Below are positions 45,989-54,585 of a stretch of 64,000 nt of DNA, in pieces. The stretch's first letter is position 1; each line of letters opens with the position of its first letter. The position numbers and the translations under genes are program-made. This DNA comes from Bradyrhizobium sp. CCGUVB1N3 (GTDB lineage Bacteria; Pseudomonadota; Alphaproteobacteria; Rhizobiales; Xanthobacteraceae): NCBI RefSeq assembly GCF_024199925.1, contig NZ_JANADR010000001.1:3162001-3226000 (forward strand). The letters are read 5' to 3'. The notes beneath the pieces were generated by a model, which was not told the DNA's origin, searched no databases, and saw only the letters and a list, made by a program, of their open reading frames with translations.

Positions 45989-47212
45989 TCACGCGGCCAG
46001 AAGCGTTTTGAGCTTGACGTCGACTGCAGCCAGCTGATGCGGCTGCGGCTTCGCGCGCTTGGCGATCAGCATCTCGGCGAGTCGGATTTCCCTGGCCACC
46101 GCGTAGCCCTTGCCAAGGCCGCTTGCGGCAATGAGGCGTCCGCCAGCCGCGAGATGAAAAAGCACGAAGCTTTCTTCGGGCAGGTTGCGACGGACTGTCG
46201 TGCACTCGTCGTTCAGCAAACCTGCTACGTAAAGCTGCATGTCATATTGGTCCGACCAAAACCAGGGAACGGCGTTGTGCTGGAGATTGGCACCAAGCAT
46301 GTTTCGAGCCGCAAGCCGCCCTTGCTCCCGGGCATTGCGCCACGACTCCAGCCTGACGCGGAGTCCATCACAAGTCGCAAGCGGGAAGGAACAGCAGTCG
46401 CCGGCCGCGAAGATATCGGGATCGGAGGTGCGCAAGCATTCGTCGACGGCGATGCCGTTTTCGATGTCAAGCCCGGCAACTTGCGCCAGATCCGTCACAG
46501 GGGCCGCGCCAATGCCGACGATGCAAACATCTGCTTCAAATTGGCGACCATCCGTCGTCAGAACGAGAATGGAAGAACCGTTTTCTTCGATCGCTGCGAT
46601 ACTACGGTCGCACAATATCTCGACTCCCTCGGCCGAATGCCGCGCAGTTACCGCGGCCGCGATTTCCTCCGGCACCGCCCGCTTCAGGATCCGCGACTGA
46701 GCTTCGATGACATGGACAATGGCGCCGCGCTGTCTCGCCGAGGCCGCCAGCTCCAGCCCGATAAACCCAGCGCCAATCATCACTATCCGAGAATTGGGCC
46801 GCAGGAGCGTGCGGATACGCAGCGCGTCGTCATAAGTCCTGAGATAGGCGACCCTCGCGGACGCGTTCGGCAGCCGCCGCGGGTTAGCGCCGGTCGCAAG
46901 CAATAGTTTGTCGTAGGCTACCGAAGTGTTGTCCGCCAAAAGGACCCTCTTTTCACGGCGGTTTATCGCCTGGACTGGGTTCGACGTCCTCAAGTCGATC
47001 GAAGCCCCCGCCAGGCGGCCGCGGTCCGCGATTGTCTTGGGTGAAGGCTCGCGTTCGTCCGTCATCGTGGCTTTCGAGAGCGGCGGCCGCTCGTAAGGCA
47101 GATGGGCTTCAGCTCCAATTAGAGTCACCAGGCCGGCATAGCCCGCCTCGCGCAGGGTCAAGGCGGCGGCCACGCCGCACTCGCCCGCACCGATGATTAC
47201 GATTCCTGCCAT
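45989..47212 (-). CDS. FAD-dependent ferredoxin reductase, MocF-like
   Basis: The 407-residue protein has two dinucleotide folds: IVIIGAGECGVAAALTLREAG for FAD near the start and RIVMIGAGFIGLELAASARQRG for NAD(P)H near 150. YERPPLSK is the marker of rubredoxin/rhodocoxin reductase-type enzymes, ATGANPRRL closes the first fold, and DIFAAGDCCSF binds flavin. A C-terminal reductase domain follows (VPWFWSDQYDMQLYVAGL). It would pass electrons from NAD(P)H to the Rieske ferredoxin and on to the membrane hydroxylase. It is the first gene of the moc-like operon, divergent from the LacI gene. Confidence 0.9.
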   Translation of the reverse strand: MAGIVIIGAGECGVAAALTLREAGYAGLVTLIGAEAHLPYERPPLSKATMTDEREPSPKTIADRGRLAGASIDLRTSNPVQAINRREKRVLLADNTSVAYDKLLLATGANPRRLPNASARVAYLRTYDDALRIRTLLRPNSRIVMIGAGFIGLELAASARQRGAIVHVIEAQSRILKRAVPEEIAAAVTARHSAEGVEILCDRSIAAIEENGSSILVLTTDGRQFEADVCIVGIGAAPVTDLAQVAGLDIENGIAVDECLRTSDPDIFAAGDCCSFPLATCDGLRVRLESWRNAREQGRLAARNMLGANLQHNAVPWFWSDQYDMQLYVAGLLNDECTTVRRNLPEESFVLFHLAAGGRLIAASGLGKGYAVAREIRLAEMLIAKRAKPQPHQLAAVDVKLKTLLAA

Positions 47213-47360
47213 GTCTTCGCCCTACCGGTTTCATCCCTCGGGCGACCATCGGGCAGCTACCCCGTCGCCTCGTGTTCCTTGAACCCTCAGGGTAGTTGGT
47301 AGATACCATTGCAAACCACCCAATTTCTGATCATCTTTGATCAAGGATCCGGTTTCAGGC
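47213..47360. promoter_or_regulatory. Divergent promoter region of the moc-like operon and LacI gene
   Basis: The 148-base gap between the MocF-like and LacI genes must hold both promoters. Two TGATCA palindromes at 47328-47333 and 47338-47343, ten bases apart, and a GGTAGATACC element at 47298 are candidate operator parts. Assignment to the LacI protein is inferred from position. Confidence 0.4.
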
Positions 47361-48371
47361 ATGAAGAAGGTCACGTTGCTCGACTTGGCCCGAGAGGCGA
47401 ACGTGGGCACCGCTACCGTGGAGCGGGTTCTCAATGCGCGCGGCAACGTGAGCCCCGAAACAGCCGAAAGAGTCGCCCTGGCGGCTCGCAGGCTGGGCTA
47501 CGATCGTCGGCTGCCGGATCGCTATCGGGGGGTCGTCAAAATTGAGGTCATGATGGTTCGTCCGGATACGCCTTTCTTCGCGCGGCTCAATCAGGCCTTC
47601 GCGCGGATCGCCGCGTCGCTGGACTCAAGCGTTGTCGTCCACCGTACTTTTCTCGACGAGCTTGATCCTCATGGACTCGCACGCCACATCGCCAACCCCG
47701 GATTCCGCCGGTCTGGCCTGATCATCGCGGCGCCGGATCATTCCGAAGTAAGAGCAAGGTTACGAGAAGCGAAGGCATCAGGTGTCGCCATCGTTCATAT
47801 CGTCTCGCGTATTGGTGCCGAGCACGATTCGTTCGTAGGCATCGATAACTATGCTGCCGGGCGTTCGGCCGCCTACTACATGACGAACATGCTCAAAACG
47901 CGATCCGGGAGCCTTGTGGCTCTATGTCACAGCGGCGCTTACGACGTTCACAGAGAGCGTGTGCGTGGCTTCTCCGATTATTTGGCGGAGCATGGCGATC
48001 CGGCGCATTTGTTTGCGCTCGTCATGTTCGGGCTAGACGATCGTTTGCGATCAGCGGAGGCGTTTGACGGCGCATTGCGGCAATGCCGAGATGTTATCGG
48101 CGTCTACAATGCCGGCGGTGCGAATTCCGGCATTGGCTCTGTCCTGGAGCGGCACGGTCGGACCAAATCGATCATGTGGATCGGCCACGAACTGACCGAA
48201 AATTCGCGCCGATGGCTCAAATCCGGGCTCATGAGCATTGTATTCGATCAGGCCCCGGAAACCCAGGCAAGGCGCGCCATTGACCTGGTTCTTCAGAGGA
48301 TAGGCTTCATCGATGTAGAAGTATCGAATGAGCCGGTGCGGTTCCTTACCGTGACCTCGGAAAACCTCTAA
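47361..48371 (+). CDS. LacI family transcriptional regulator
   Basis: The protein of about 336 residues starts MKKVTLLDLAREANVGTATVERVLNARGNVSPETAERVALAARRLGY, a LacI headpiece (VERVL in place of the usual VSRVL), then a periplasmic-binding-protein-like domain: MMVRPDTPFFARLNQAF, GLIIAAPDHSEVRARL, FVGIDNYAAGRSAAYYM and DVIGVYNAGGANSGIG. Regulators of this kind commonly control sugar or inositol uptake and use the transported compound as inducer. It is divergent from the moc-like operon and convergent with the binding-protein gene, so it is the likely cluster regulator. Confidence 0.9.
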   Translation: MKKVTLLDLAREANVGTATVERVLNARGNVSPETAERVALAARRLGYDRRLPDRYRGVVKIEVMMVRPDTPFFARLNQAFARIAASLDSSVVVHRTFLDELDPHGLARHIANPGFRRSGLIIAAPDHSEVRARLREAKASGVAIVHIVSRIGAEHDSFVGIDNYAAGRSAAYYMTNMLKTRSGSLVALCHSGAYDVHRERVRGFSDYLAEHGDPAHLFALVMFGLDDRLRSAEAFDGALRQCRDVIGVYNAGGANSGIGSVLERHGRTKSIMWIGHELTENSRRWLKSGLMSIVFDQAPETQARRAIDLVLQRIGFIDVEVSNEPVRFLTVTSENL

Positions 48372-48372
48372 A

Positions 48373-48402
48373 GGGCGCGCAGATAGGTTGCGCGCCCCTT
48401 TT
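48373..48402. terminator. Bidirectional terminator between convergent genes
   Basis: GGGCGCGC (48373-48380) pairs with GCGCGCCC (48390-48397) around a nine-base loop and is followed by CTTTT on the plus strand. It lies in the 41-base gap between the LacI stop and the binding-protein stop, with AAA on the left serving the minus strand. Confidence 0.85.
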
Positions 48403-48412
48403 CCGATTCTTG

Positions 48413-49348
48413 TTACCGATATTTGCCAGCCAGCGCCAAGACCTGATCGAGATTGTTCTTGGTGATCAGGCCGGGTCCAGAATAGACGTCGTTTGCTTGC
48501 AAGACGCCGAACCGTACATAGTCAGTCAATATTCCCACGGCTCCGTAGCCCTGAATAAAGGGCTGCTGGTCCACGGCGACCTTGATCATGCCCTCCTTCA
48601 TCGCGCCGACAATGGCTTGGCTCAGGTCAAACGTTGCGAAGAAGTACTTGTCGGCGGCGCCCTGATCCTTCACCCATCTGATCACGGGATCGGCTCCAGT
48701 GGGTCCCAGCGTCAGGATTGCCTGAGTATCGGGATGCGCTTTCAGAAAGGCCGCCGTGCGCGCCACTATGTCATTCGGATCGGTACCCGAGTCCATATCT
48801 TGAGCGCCAAGCTTGACGCCGAGAGCATCGGCAAACCCCTGGCAGCGTCGGTGCGAGGCTGGATGCTGATAGAAATGGTTGACGCAGACAAAACTCTTGA
48901 CGCCGGCAGCTTTCGCCTTTTCACCTGCCGCCTTGCCGGCTTCGTACTCCGCCTGGCCGATATAGCGGAGCGCTCCGATTTTCCTGGCAATGTCGGCGGA
49001 GCCCGAATTGACGATGACCACCGGTATCCCGGAAGCTACGGCGTTTGAGAGCGGGTCATCAACGATCTTCTCGTCAGGAACGGTCGAGATGATCCCGTTC
49101 GGCTTGGACGCAATCGCCTGATCGATCAGCCGAGCCATCTGCGACAGGTCGCCTCCCGGCGGATTCCGGAATTCGACTGTCACGCCCATCTGAGTGGCGG
49201 CAAGCTGCGCCGAGTTGCGGATCACATTGAAGAACGAATCCGATTCCGACCAGTGGCCTACAAACACGATGCGTTCAGCTGCATGGGCTACCGCGCCAGT
49301 CAGGATTAATCCGCAGACGCCGAGCGCCGCGGCAAGCAGTTTTTTCAT
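48413..49348 (-). CDS. Sugar ABC transporter periplasmic binding protein, MocB-like
   Basis: The 311-residue protein has a signal peptide (LLAAALGVCGLILTGAVAHA) and a periplasmic-binding fold of the ribose/inositol class (Peripla_BP_4): IVFVGHWSESDSFFNVIRNSAQLAA, PGGDLSQMARLIDQAIASKPNGIISTVPD, IPVVIVNSGS, and AVDQQPFIQGYGAVGILTDY, the last being highly typical of inositol and rhizopine binders. MocB is a member. It is not inside the main operon but on its own leftward transcript, upstream of the LacI gene tail. It should capture the substrate for the permease and ATPase genes. Confidence 0.9.
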   Translation of the reverse strand: MKKLLAAALGVCGLILTGAVAHAAERIVFVGHWSESDSFFNVIRNSAQLAATQMGVTVEFRNPPGGDLSQMARLIDQAIASKPNGIISTVPDEKIVDDPLSNAVASGIPVVIVNSGSADIARKIGALRYIGQAEYEAGKAAGEKAKAAGVKSFVCVNHFYQHPASHRRCQGFADALGVKLGAQDMDSGTDPNDIVARTAAFLKAHPDTQAILTLGPTGADPVIRWVKDQGAADKYFFATFDLSQAIVGAMKEGMIKVAVDQQPFIQGYGAVGILTDYVRFGVLQANDVYSGPGLITKNNLDQVLALAGKYR

Positions 49349-49758
49349 GTGACGTGTCTCCTCCCCGCGCTCGATTATCGCTTCGGCAAAATGCCGTGCT
49401 GCGCGTGAGAAGGCAGCGTATTCGCCGCATTCGGTGGCTCAACACTTTCGATGATCAGATTTCATCAAGCGCTGAATGCGACCGGCGGACAGATGTGAGC
49501 GCCCCTGCCCTCGCGACCCAACTCACTAGGCCACCTAGCTCTATGGACGTCACATCAGACTACCTGATTCCAGATCCTGACTGAGGGTATTAAGTACAGA
49601 TGGAGCGGTGCCCTTCACGCGACCCGCCGGTCGGTGGTCAAGTCACCGGTCCGCTGCATCGCTGGATCGACTACTTCAGTTGGCTCGACCGGCAATGCGC
49701 CGCCAGTCGGGCCAACGAGGCACCAACTTCCTTGCGCAGGACGTGTCGAGGTAGGCCA
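49349..49758. other. Intergenic region, nothing recognised
   Basis: About 410 bases between the MocB-like start and the end of the intron-split gene. It must contain the promoter of the binding-protein gene. No gene, repeat or clear hairpin was seen. Confidence 0.4.
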
Positions 49759-52133
49759 CTATGAGCCGGGCGTTTTGATAACCAGCTTTATGTTGAGGAG
49801 GCTTACGCCCTTGAACGGGTTCGGCGCGCTTTCGATAGTGCCCGTGCCCGTAGCGTTCGCATAGGCACCCGTGCCCGAGAGGAACGTATATTCGCCCTTT
49901 GACTGGCCGTCTTTTACCGAGCCGGTATAACGCGCCGTGATGGAGCCATCCTCGAACGTGTAGGTGCTGTAGCCGTAGTAGGATCCCGAGCCTTTGAGCA
50001 TTTCTTGAGAATTTACGAAGTCTTTCACCCCAATGCGACCGTCCTTGAAGATGGCAACGCCGAACAATTTGCCGGACGCGACCGTCTGGCCCTCGACATT
50101 TGCTACCTCTGTTATCTGTCGAGTAGCGGAGAAGAATTTCACCTCTCCGCCCTCACGAATCCGGACATGAAACTCGCGCTTCATCCGGCTTCTATCATCC
50201 AGCCGCGGGTCGAATGCCGGCCGTCCACAGGTACATCAGCTTCGGCTCTCGTTTTGCGAGACGTCCGAGCCAGTGTACTGCTGCGGTCTTTCGGCGTTTG
50301 AACCTCTTATATTTCCGCATCACCCATCGCGTGAGCGTCTCGTTGACATGGCGAAGGACGTTGACGCACTCCGTGCGGTAGTATCGCCCGTAGTAGTTCA
50401 GCCATCCCCTCGCCACAGGATCGATCAGCTTGGCAAGGTCTTTCAGCTCCTGGTTATTCCGTGTCGATGCTATCCGCCATTCGCGGATAGTCTGCCGGAT
50501 TCCCTTGGCTGCCTTGCGGCTGATGGCCGGCACGAAGCTAACAAACTTCTTACCGCTCCTGTTGCGGGCTTTTCGCGGCCGGAAGGTATACCCGAGGAAA
50601 TCGAACGTGATTTGCTCATATCCTCCGCTCCGATTGTTGTCCTTGCAGTAGACGATCCGGGTTTTCTCCGGGTGGAGTTCTAGACCGCATTCGGCAAGAC
50701 GTTCTCGGATCGCTTCCAATACGGCTTTGGCCTCCTCCTCACTCCTGCAATGGACGATCGCATCATCGGCGAATCTTTCGAAACACAGATGTGAGAAGGT
50801 CCGCTGCATCCATGCATCGAAACAGTAATGCATGAAGAGATTGGAGAGCACGGGCGAGACAACGGAGCCCTGAGGGGTTCCCCGTGTTCGCTCGTCACGG
50901 GCTCCGTCTTTCCGTTCCACGGGAGCTTGCAGCCACCGCTTGACGTAGAGACGAGCCCAGCCCAATTCCACATGGTGGGCTACAGCTTTTTCCATCAGGT
51001 CCCATGGAATCGTATCGAAGAATGACTTGATGTCCAGGTCTATGACCCAATCGAATTTCCAGCAGCGCTCGCGCGCCTTCCCCACTGCGTCGAGCGCAGA
51101 CCGTCGGGGTCGATAGCCGTAGGAGTCGGGGTGGAAGATTGGCTCCACTTCCTTTTCTATGACCATCTTTGCGACCGTCTGGGCAACGCGGTCTCCGACG
51201 GCGGGAATGCCGAGTTTCCTGACACTCTTGCCGTCAGATTTGGGGATTTCCACGAGACGAACGGGCGGTGGAAAATACGTCCCCGACGACATGCGATTCC
51301 AGACCTTGTAGAGATTCCTCTTCAGATCCTTTTCGAACGCCGCGATAGAGACGCCATCCACGCCCGCAGCTCCTTGGTTTGCTTTGACCTGTTGCCAGGC
51401 TTGCCAAACAAGGTGTTTGGAAATGTCATACGGCTTTGCCTCGGACATCAGCTCCTCCCCTTTTCGGGTTGGCTGTCGTCGTTGGCCAGATGATCGGGTC
51501 CCTTCGCTCTACCCGCATTACCGGGCTTCATCACTACTGCGAACCCGTCCGCCCCTGCGCCGTGCATCGGTACTCTCCCCTCAGCGGTGCTGCCGCCTTC
51601 AGGTTCTCCCTTGTCATCACGACGCAGGTTCCCACGTTCCACGCAAGAGCCTGCCATCAGGATCGCGCCGCCTTTACACCGGTTGCCACCTGGCCAAAAT
51701 ACAGGCCCTTGCCAGATTTGGTCCCAAGGGAACTACAAGCCCTTGGTTTCGACAACATCTGATCCAATTTTCGATGCTTCATCGGCGGTTCGTTTCCACT
51801 CGCCTTCCTGAGGCTTACCTGACGGGCATGTCGCCCGCTTTTTCCAACAACGCTCACCACCTCGGCCATTGTGCCGACGCAGCTTGTGGTGGTTTGGACC
51901 CTGATCCTGTAATCCGAGTCCGGAGGGCCAACCCCCATCTCTCGCGCAGCAAGGCTACTCGAAGTTTGGGTTACATTTTCATGTTCTCCCTCGTTCCTTC
52001 GCCTTCGTGGCGCACTGTAATCGATCGGCTTGGTTACGAGCTTGAACTCGAGCACCTGCTCGCCGGCTACAGCGGTTGACGCCGCAACGACCAATCCCAC
52101 GCCAGCAAGGAAAAAGGTGAGAGATTTCCGCAT
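49759..52133 (-). CDS. Small secreted beta-rich protein, interrupted by a group II intron
   Basis: Exon 1 (52133-52016) has AGGAGGAG upstream and encodes a signal peptide MRKSLTFFLAGVGLVVAAST followed by EQVLEFKLVTKPIDY. Exon 2 (50117-49759) continues ITEVANVEGQTVASGKLFG, GYSTYTFEDGSITARYTG and KGEYTFLSGTGAYANATGTG. Joining the exons at 52016/50117 gives codon A|AG (Lys) and one open frame of 158 codons. The family is unrecognised; the Gly/Thr/Tyr-rich strand pattern suggests a small beta-barrel, perhaps allene-oxide-cyclase-like. Without splicing, translation leaves frame in the intron, so expression would depend on intron removal. Confidence 0.75.
50118..50193 (-). ncRNA. Group II intron domains V and VI
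   Basis: Starting just after the maturase stop, AGAAGCCGG begins the domain V helix with the catalytic AGC triad, closing at TGTCCGG. The domain VI hairpin follows, with the putative bulged adenosine in CTACTC. These are the catalytic core and branching elements; an intact pair is the best evidence that the ribozyme could still splice. Confidence 0.8.
50195..51448 (-). CDS. ltrA: Group II intron reverse transcriptase/maturase without endonuclease
   Basis: The 417-residue protein has the reverse-transcriptase blocks in order. AWQQVKANQGAAGVDGVSI is RT0/1; VRKLGIPAVGDRVAQTVAKMVIEKEVEPIFHPDSYGYRPRRSALDAV is RT2; WVIDLDIKSFFDTI is RT3; RGTPQGSVVSPVLSNLFMHYCFD is RT4. FERFADDAIVHC holds the catalytic FADD, and LDPVARGWLNYYGRYYR lies in the maturase X domain. 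It ends soon after, so there is no HNH endonuclease domain, as in RmInt1-like introns that use nicks at replication forks. It is encoded inside domain IV. Confidence 0.95.
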   Translation of the reverse strand: MSEAKPYDISKHLVWQAWQQVKANQGAAGVDGVSIAAFEKDLKRNLYKVWNRMSSGTYFPPPVRLVEIPKSDGKSVRKLGIPAVGDRVAQTVAKMVIEKEVEPIFHPDSYGYRPRRSALDAVGKARERCWKFDWVIDLDIKSFFDTIPWDLMEKAVAHHVELGWARLYVKRWLQAPVERKDGARDERTRGTPQGSVVSPVLSNLFMHYCFDAWMQRTFSHLCFERFADDAIVHCRSEEEAKAVLEAIRERLAECGLELHPEKTRIVYCKDNNRSGGYEQITFDFLGYTFRPRKARNRSGKKFVSFVPAISRKAAKGIRQTIREWRIASTRNNQELKDLAKLIDPVARGWLNYYGRYYRTECVNVLRHVNETLTRWVMRKYKRFKRRKTAAVHWLGRLAKREPKLMYLWTAGIRPAAG

Positions 52134-52363
52134 AGGCTCCTCCTGCTTTTTGAAATGAAATCAAGAAGTGCGCTGCGGGCTATACATCATGCCCCGCCTC
52201 TCGCGCAGCTCGGATGGAAGACACCATCGGAGTTCGCCTTCACCTGCAACCCGCGACGGGATCTGGCGCTGCGCTATGCCGATGGCTCCGCACCAGCTCC
52301 CGTCGCTACCACCGCCCATTCGGGTAAATCCACCAGCCAGAGCGAACTGAGGACTGGATAAAA

Positions 52364-52396
52364 CTTGGGGGCATGGTCACCGCCCATGGCCCCAAG
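52364..52396. repeat. Thirteen-bp inverted repeat
   Basis: CTTGGGGGCATGG and CCATGGCCCCAAG form a hairpin with one mismatch and a seven-base loop. No T run follows, so it is not a typical terminator. It lies in a gene-free stretch (52134-52583) upstream of the intron-split gene in which I saw nothing else. Confidence 0.6.
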
Positions 52397-52583
52397 CCCA
52401 ACAGCGCTCAAGCCATTGGCATGTCGGCCGTCGCACAAGTGCATCATTCGACGGGTTGTCCGATTTGTTCGCCGTAACCCTCTATTCTACGATGAGAGCA
52501 TAGCCGGCCTATCCAAGTAGTCTCCACCGTATATGTTGGTGATGAGACCTATGGAGATAAGCCAATATGGCCAACGCAATGCT

Positions 52584-52840
52584 CGTTTAGCTCGATTCTC
52601 AACCGTGCCTTAGAATCTCTATTTCCAAACGCGTCCGAAAAATTCAGCGGGAATAGAGCTGCTTCTATAACCAACCCAACAGCTTGAGTGCTGGCTGGGG
52701 CGGGAGGGATCGAACCTCCGAATGGCGGAATCAAAATCTGTTCGATTATTCAATGTTTTCAATGCGCATTTGGAAAAAATGCCGAAAAGGCGCTCCAGCA
52801 ATTCCAATAGGTTTGTAGCCGTCTCCAAATAACGAAGCAG
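52584..52840 (-). repeat. tRNA-Gln-derived repeat, copy C
   Basis: Minus-strand bases 52738 to 52692 carry the same tRNA-Gln 3' half as copies A and B, ending CCA. The left flank (CGATTCTC, AATCTCTATTTCCAAACGCG) matches copy B, and the right flank (CATTTGGAAAAA, GCAATTCCAATAG) matches both. A minus-strand frame through copies B and C shares FSKCALK, TDFDSAIRRFDPSRPSQ, but this reads across the tRNA part and is probably not a real protein. Confidence 0.7.
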
Positions 52841-52934
52841 TTCCCGCCAGAATGTGAGGCAACCACGACAGCTCGCCCGGAGCAGCAACTGGAGCCGCAA
52901 CACTGGCGGCCCCTTTCGATGCTTACTTTTCAAA

Positions 52935-53606
52935 TCAGCCGTAGGTGCAATTCTTAGCGGCAAGGACTTTGTCCATTCCGGACAGTTCGAGGATATTCCC
53001 CTTCGCTTCCAGCGCCGCCATCATCCGCGCTTCCTTGGCCTCGCGCTCGGCAGAGGCCCTCGAGACCGCCGCAATGTTGTTCTTGGGCACGACGACCACG
53101 CCATCGTCGTCTGCGCTGACGAGGTCACCCGGATTGACGGCAATGCCGCCGATCACGATCGGCTGGTTGATCGTGCCGAGCGTCTCCTTCACCGTGCCCT
53201 TCATGGACAAGCCGTAGCAGAAGACATTGAAGCCACGCTTGCGGATCGCCAGGCCGTCGCGCACGCCGGCATCGGTTACGAGACCCACGATGCCCTTCGC
53301 CATGCAGGCCGTCGTCAACACCTCGCCGAATCCTCCCTGCTCCGGATGATCTCCTGCACTGACCACCAGCACATCACCGGGTTGGGCAAGGCTGATCGCC
53401 GTGATGAGCATGAGATTGTCGCTCGGATGGCAGCTGACGGTCAGTGCCGGCCCGCAGGCGCGCATCCCCGAATAGATCGGCTTGATGCGCGAGGTCAGCG
53501 CGCCCGTGCGCCCCTGCGCTTCATGCAGCGTCGACGGCGCATATTGCGAGATGTCCTTGACCGCAGCCGGATCGGGGCGCTCGAACGATCGAATGACGTG
53601 AACCAT
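52935..53606 (-). CDS. RraA-like aldolase/decarboxylase family protein
   Basis: The 223-residue protein has the RraA/HMG-aldolase fold markers: IKPIYSGMRACGPALTV, LAQPGDVLVVSAGDHPEQGGFGEVLTTACMAKGIVGLVTDAGVRD and the C-terminal VNPGDLVSADDDGVVVVP. GGFGEVL and DAGVRD supply the active-site Gly, Asp and Arg of 4-hydroxy-4-methyl-2-oxoglutarate/4-carboxy-4-hydroxy-2-oxoadipate aldolases. The true substrate is unclear; many such genes accompany transport operons. It is the last gene of the leftward transporter operon, 103 bases after the binding-protein gene. Confidence 0.87.
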   Translation of the reverse strand: MVHVIRSFERPDPAAVKDISQYAPSTLHEAQGRTGALTSRIKPIYSGMRACGPALTVSCHPSDNLMLITAISLAQPGDVLVVSAGDHPEQGGFGEVLTTACMAKGIVGLVTDAGVRDGLAIRKRGFNVFCYGLSMKGTVKETLGTINQPIVIGGIAVNPGDLVSADDDGVVVVPKNNIAAVSRASAEREAKEARMMAALEAKGNILELSGMDKVLAAKNCTYG

Positions 53607-53708
53607 TGTGTCGTTTCCGTTGTATCGTTGTTGGATATTGGTTCAGCCCGGATGGCGGAAACCGCCATCCGAACCGTACGGGTTGGCCATTGCAGCGTAA
53701 GCGGCACG

Positions 53709-54554
53709 TCACGGTATCGGCGTGAACTTCAGCTGGCTGAGCGGGACGACCTTATCCGTTCGGGTCTGGCGGTACTCAGTCTCCGGACCGAGCCACTTGT
53801 TCCAGAGCTGATTGATCTCGCCGGCGCCGTCCATCGCGACGAGCGTCTCATTGATCTTGGCAAGCAGCGCCGGCTCATCCTTCTTCATCCCGACACCTAT
53901 CGGTTGGAGGAGCATGGGGTCGTCGATCATCTTGAGCTCGACGCCGCCCTTCTTCGATTCGGCGACCAGCTTCACGATCGTCATCGTGTTGGCGACCATC
54001 CCGGCCGCCTTGTTCTGCTGGACCGCCATGAAGACGGATCCGGTGTCCTGAAACACGAGGGGATCGGACCCGTTGAGCTTGATCGACAATTCCGAGGTCG
54101 AACCCTTGGTCGACGCCAGCCGTTTGCCCTTGAAATCGTCTTTGGTCTTGCCAGGATCGGTCGCCCTCACCGCCAGCATTTCCTTGGCGATATAGTAGGG
54201 ATCACTGAACTGGATCTGCTCGGCCCGGCTTAACGTGTAGGCCAGGTTGGCGACCGCAATGTCGACGTGCCCGAGCTTGACCTCGGGAACCCGCGCCTCG
54301 ACCGACATTGGCGTGATCTTGGCGGTCACGCCGAGCCGCTTGGCGATGGCACTGCACAGATCGACGTCAAAGCCGACCATCTCGCGCGTCTTGGGATCCG
54401 GCGCCGCAAACGGCGGCACATCGGCAAACGTCCCACAACGCAATTCCTTGCGCTCCATGATGTCCTGGAGCTGATCGGCTCGCGCTGCCGCGCTGGCCCC
54501 TGCAAGGCTCGCGGCAACGAGAGCGGCTGTCAATAACGGGGCGATTGAATGCAT
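53709..54554 (-). CDS. Amino-acid ABC transporter binding protein
   Basis: The 281-residue protein has a signal peptide (LLTAALVAASLAGASAAARA) and a SBP_bac_3 domain: LRCGTFADVPPFAAPDPKTREMVGFDVDLCSAIAKRLG, VDIAVANLAYTLSRAEQIQFSDPYYIAKEMLAVR, GKRLASTKGSTSEL, and LNETLVAMDGAGEINQLWNKWLG-like C-terminal text. This class binds polar amino acids or opines. GGAGGAGG precedes ATG 54554; the frame to 54668 is an overextension. It follows the ATPase and two permeases, forming a full importer. Confidence 0.9.
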   Translation of the reverse strand: MHSIAPLLTAALVAASLAGASAAARADQLQDIMERKELRCGTFADVPPFAAPDPKTREMVGFDVDLCSAIAKRLGVTAKITPMSVEARVPEVKLGHVDIAVANLAYTLSRAEQIQFSDPYYIAKEMLAVRATDPGKTKDDFKGKRLASTKGSTSELSIKLNGSDPLVFQDTGSVFMAVQQNKAAGMVANTMTIVKLVAESKKGGVELKMIDDPMLLQPIGVGMKKDEPALLAKINETLVAMDGAGEINQLWNKWLGPETEYRQTRTDKVVPLSQLKFTPIP

Positions 54555-54585
54555 GTGGTCCTCCTCCAACAAATCGACGATGAAA

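Larger units (their letters stand above)
50118..52015 (-). mobile_element. Group II intron (1,898 bp) with maturase
   Basis: The intron starts GTGCGCCACG at 52015, the bacterial group II 5' consensus, and ends CTACTCGAC at 50118 (AY end). The 52015-51449 part holds ribozyme domains I-III, and the maturase sits in domain IV. Domain V (about 50191-50157) folds as GCCGGATGAA with TTTCATGTCCGG around GCGCGAG, and domain VI (about 50155-50118) pairs GCGGAGA with TCTCCGC and has a candidate branch-point A seven bases from the 3' end. The boundaries are supported by exact restoration of the host reading frame. It appears complete and may be active. Confidence 0.9.

Noticed and set aside
51384..52079. 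A 231-codon plus-strand frame across the left part of the intron
   Set aside because: It lies antisense to the structured ribozyme domains and the end of exon 1. Such frames are common over group II intron RNA and have no recognisable domain.
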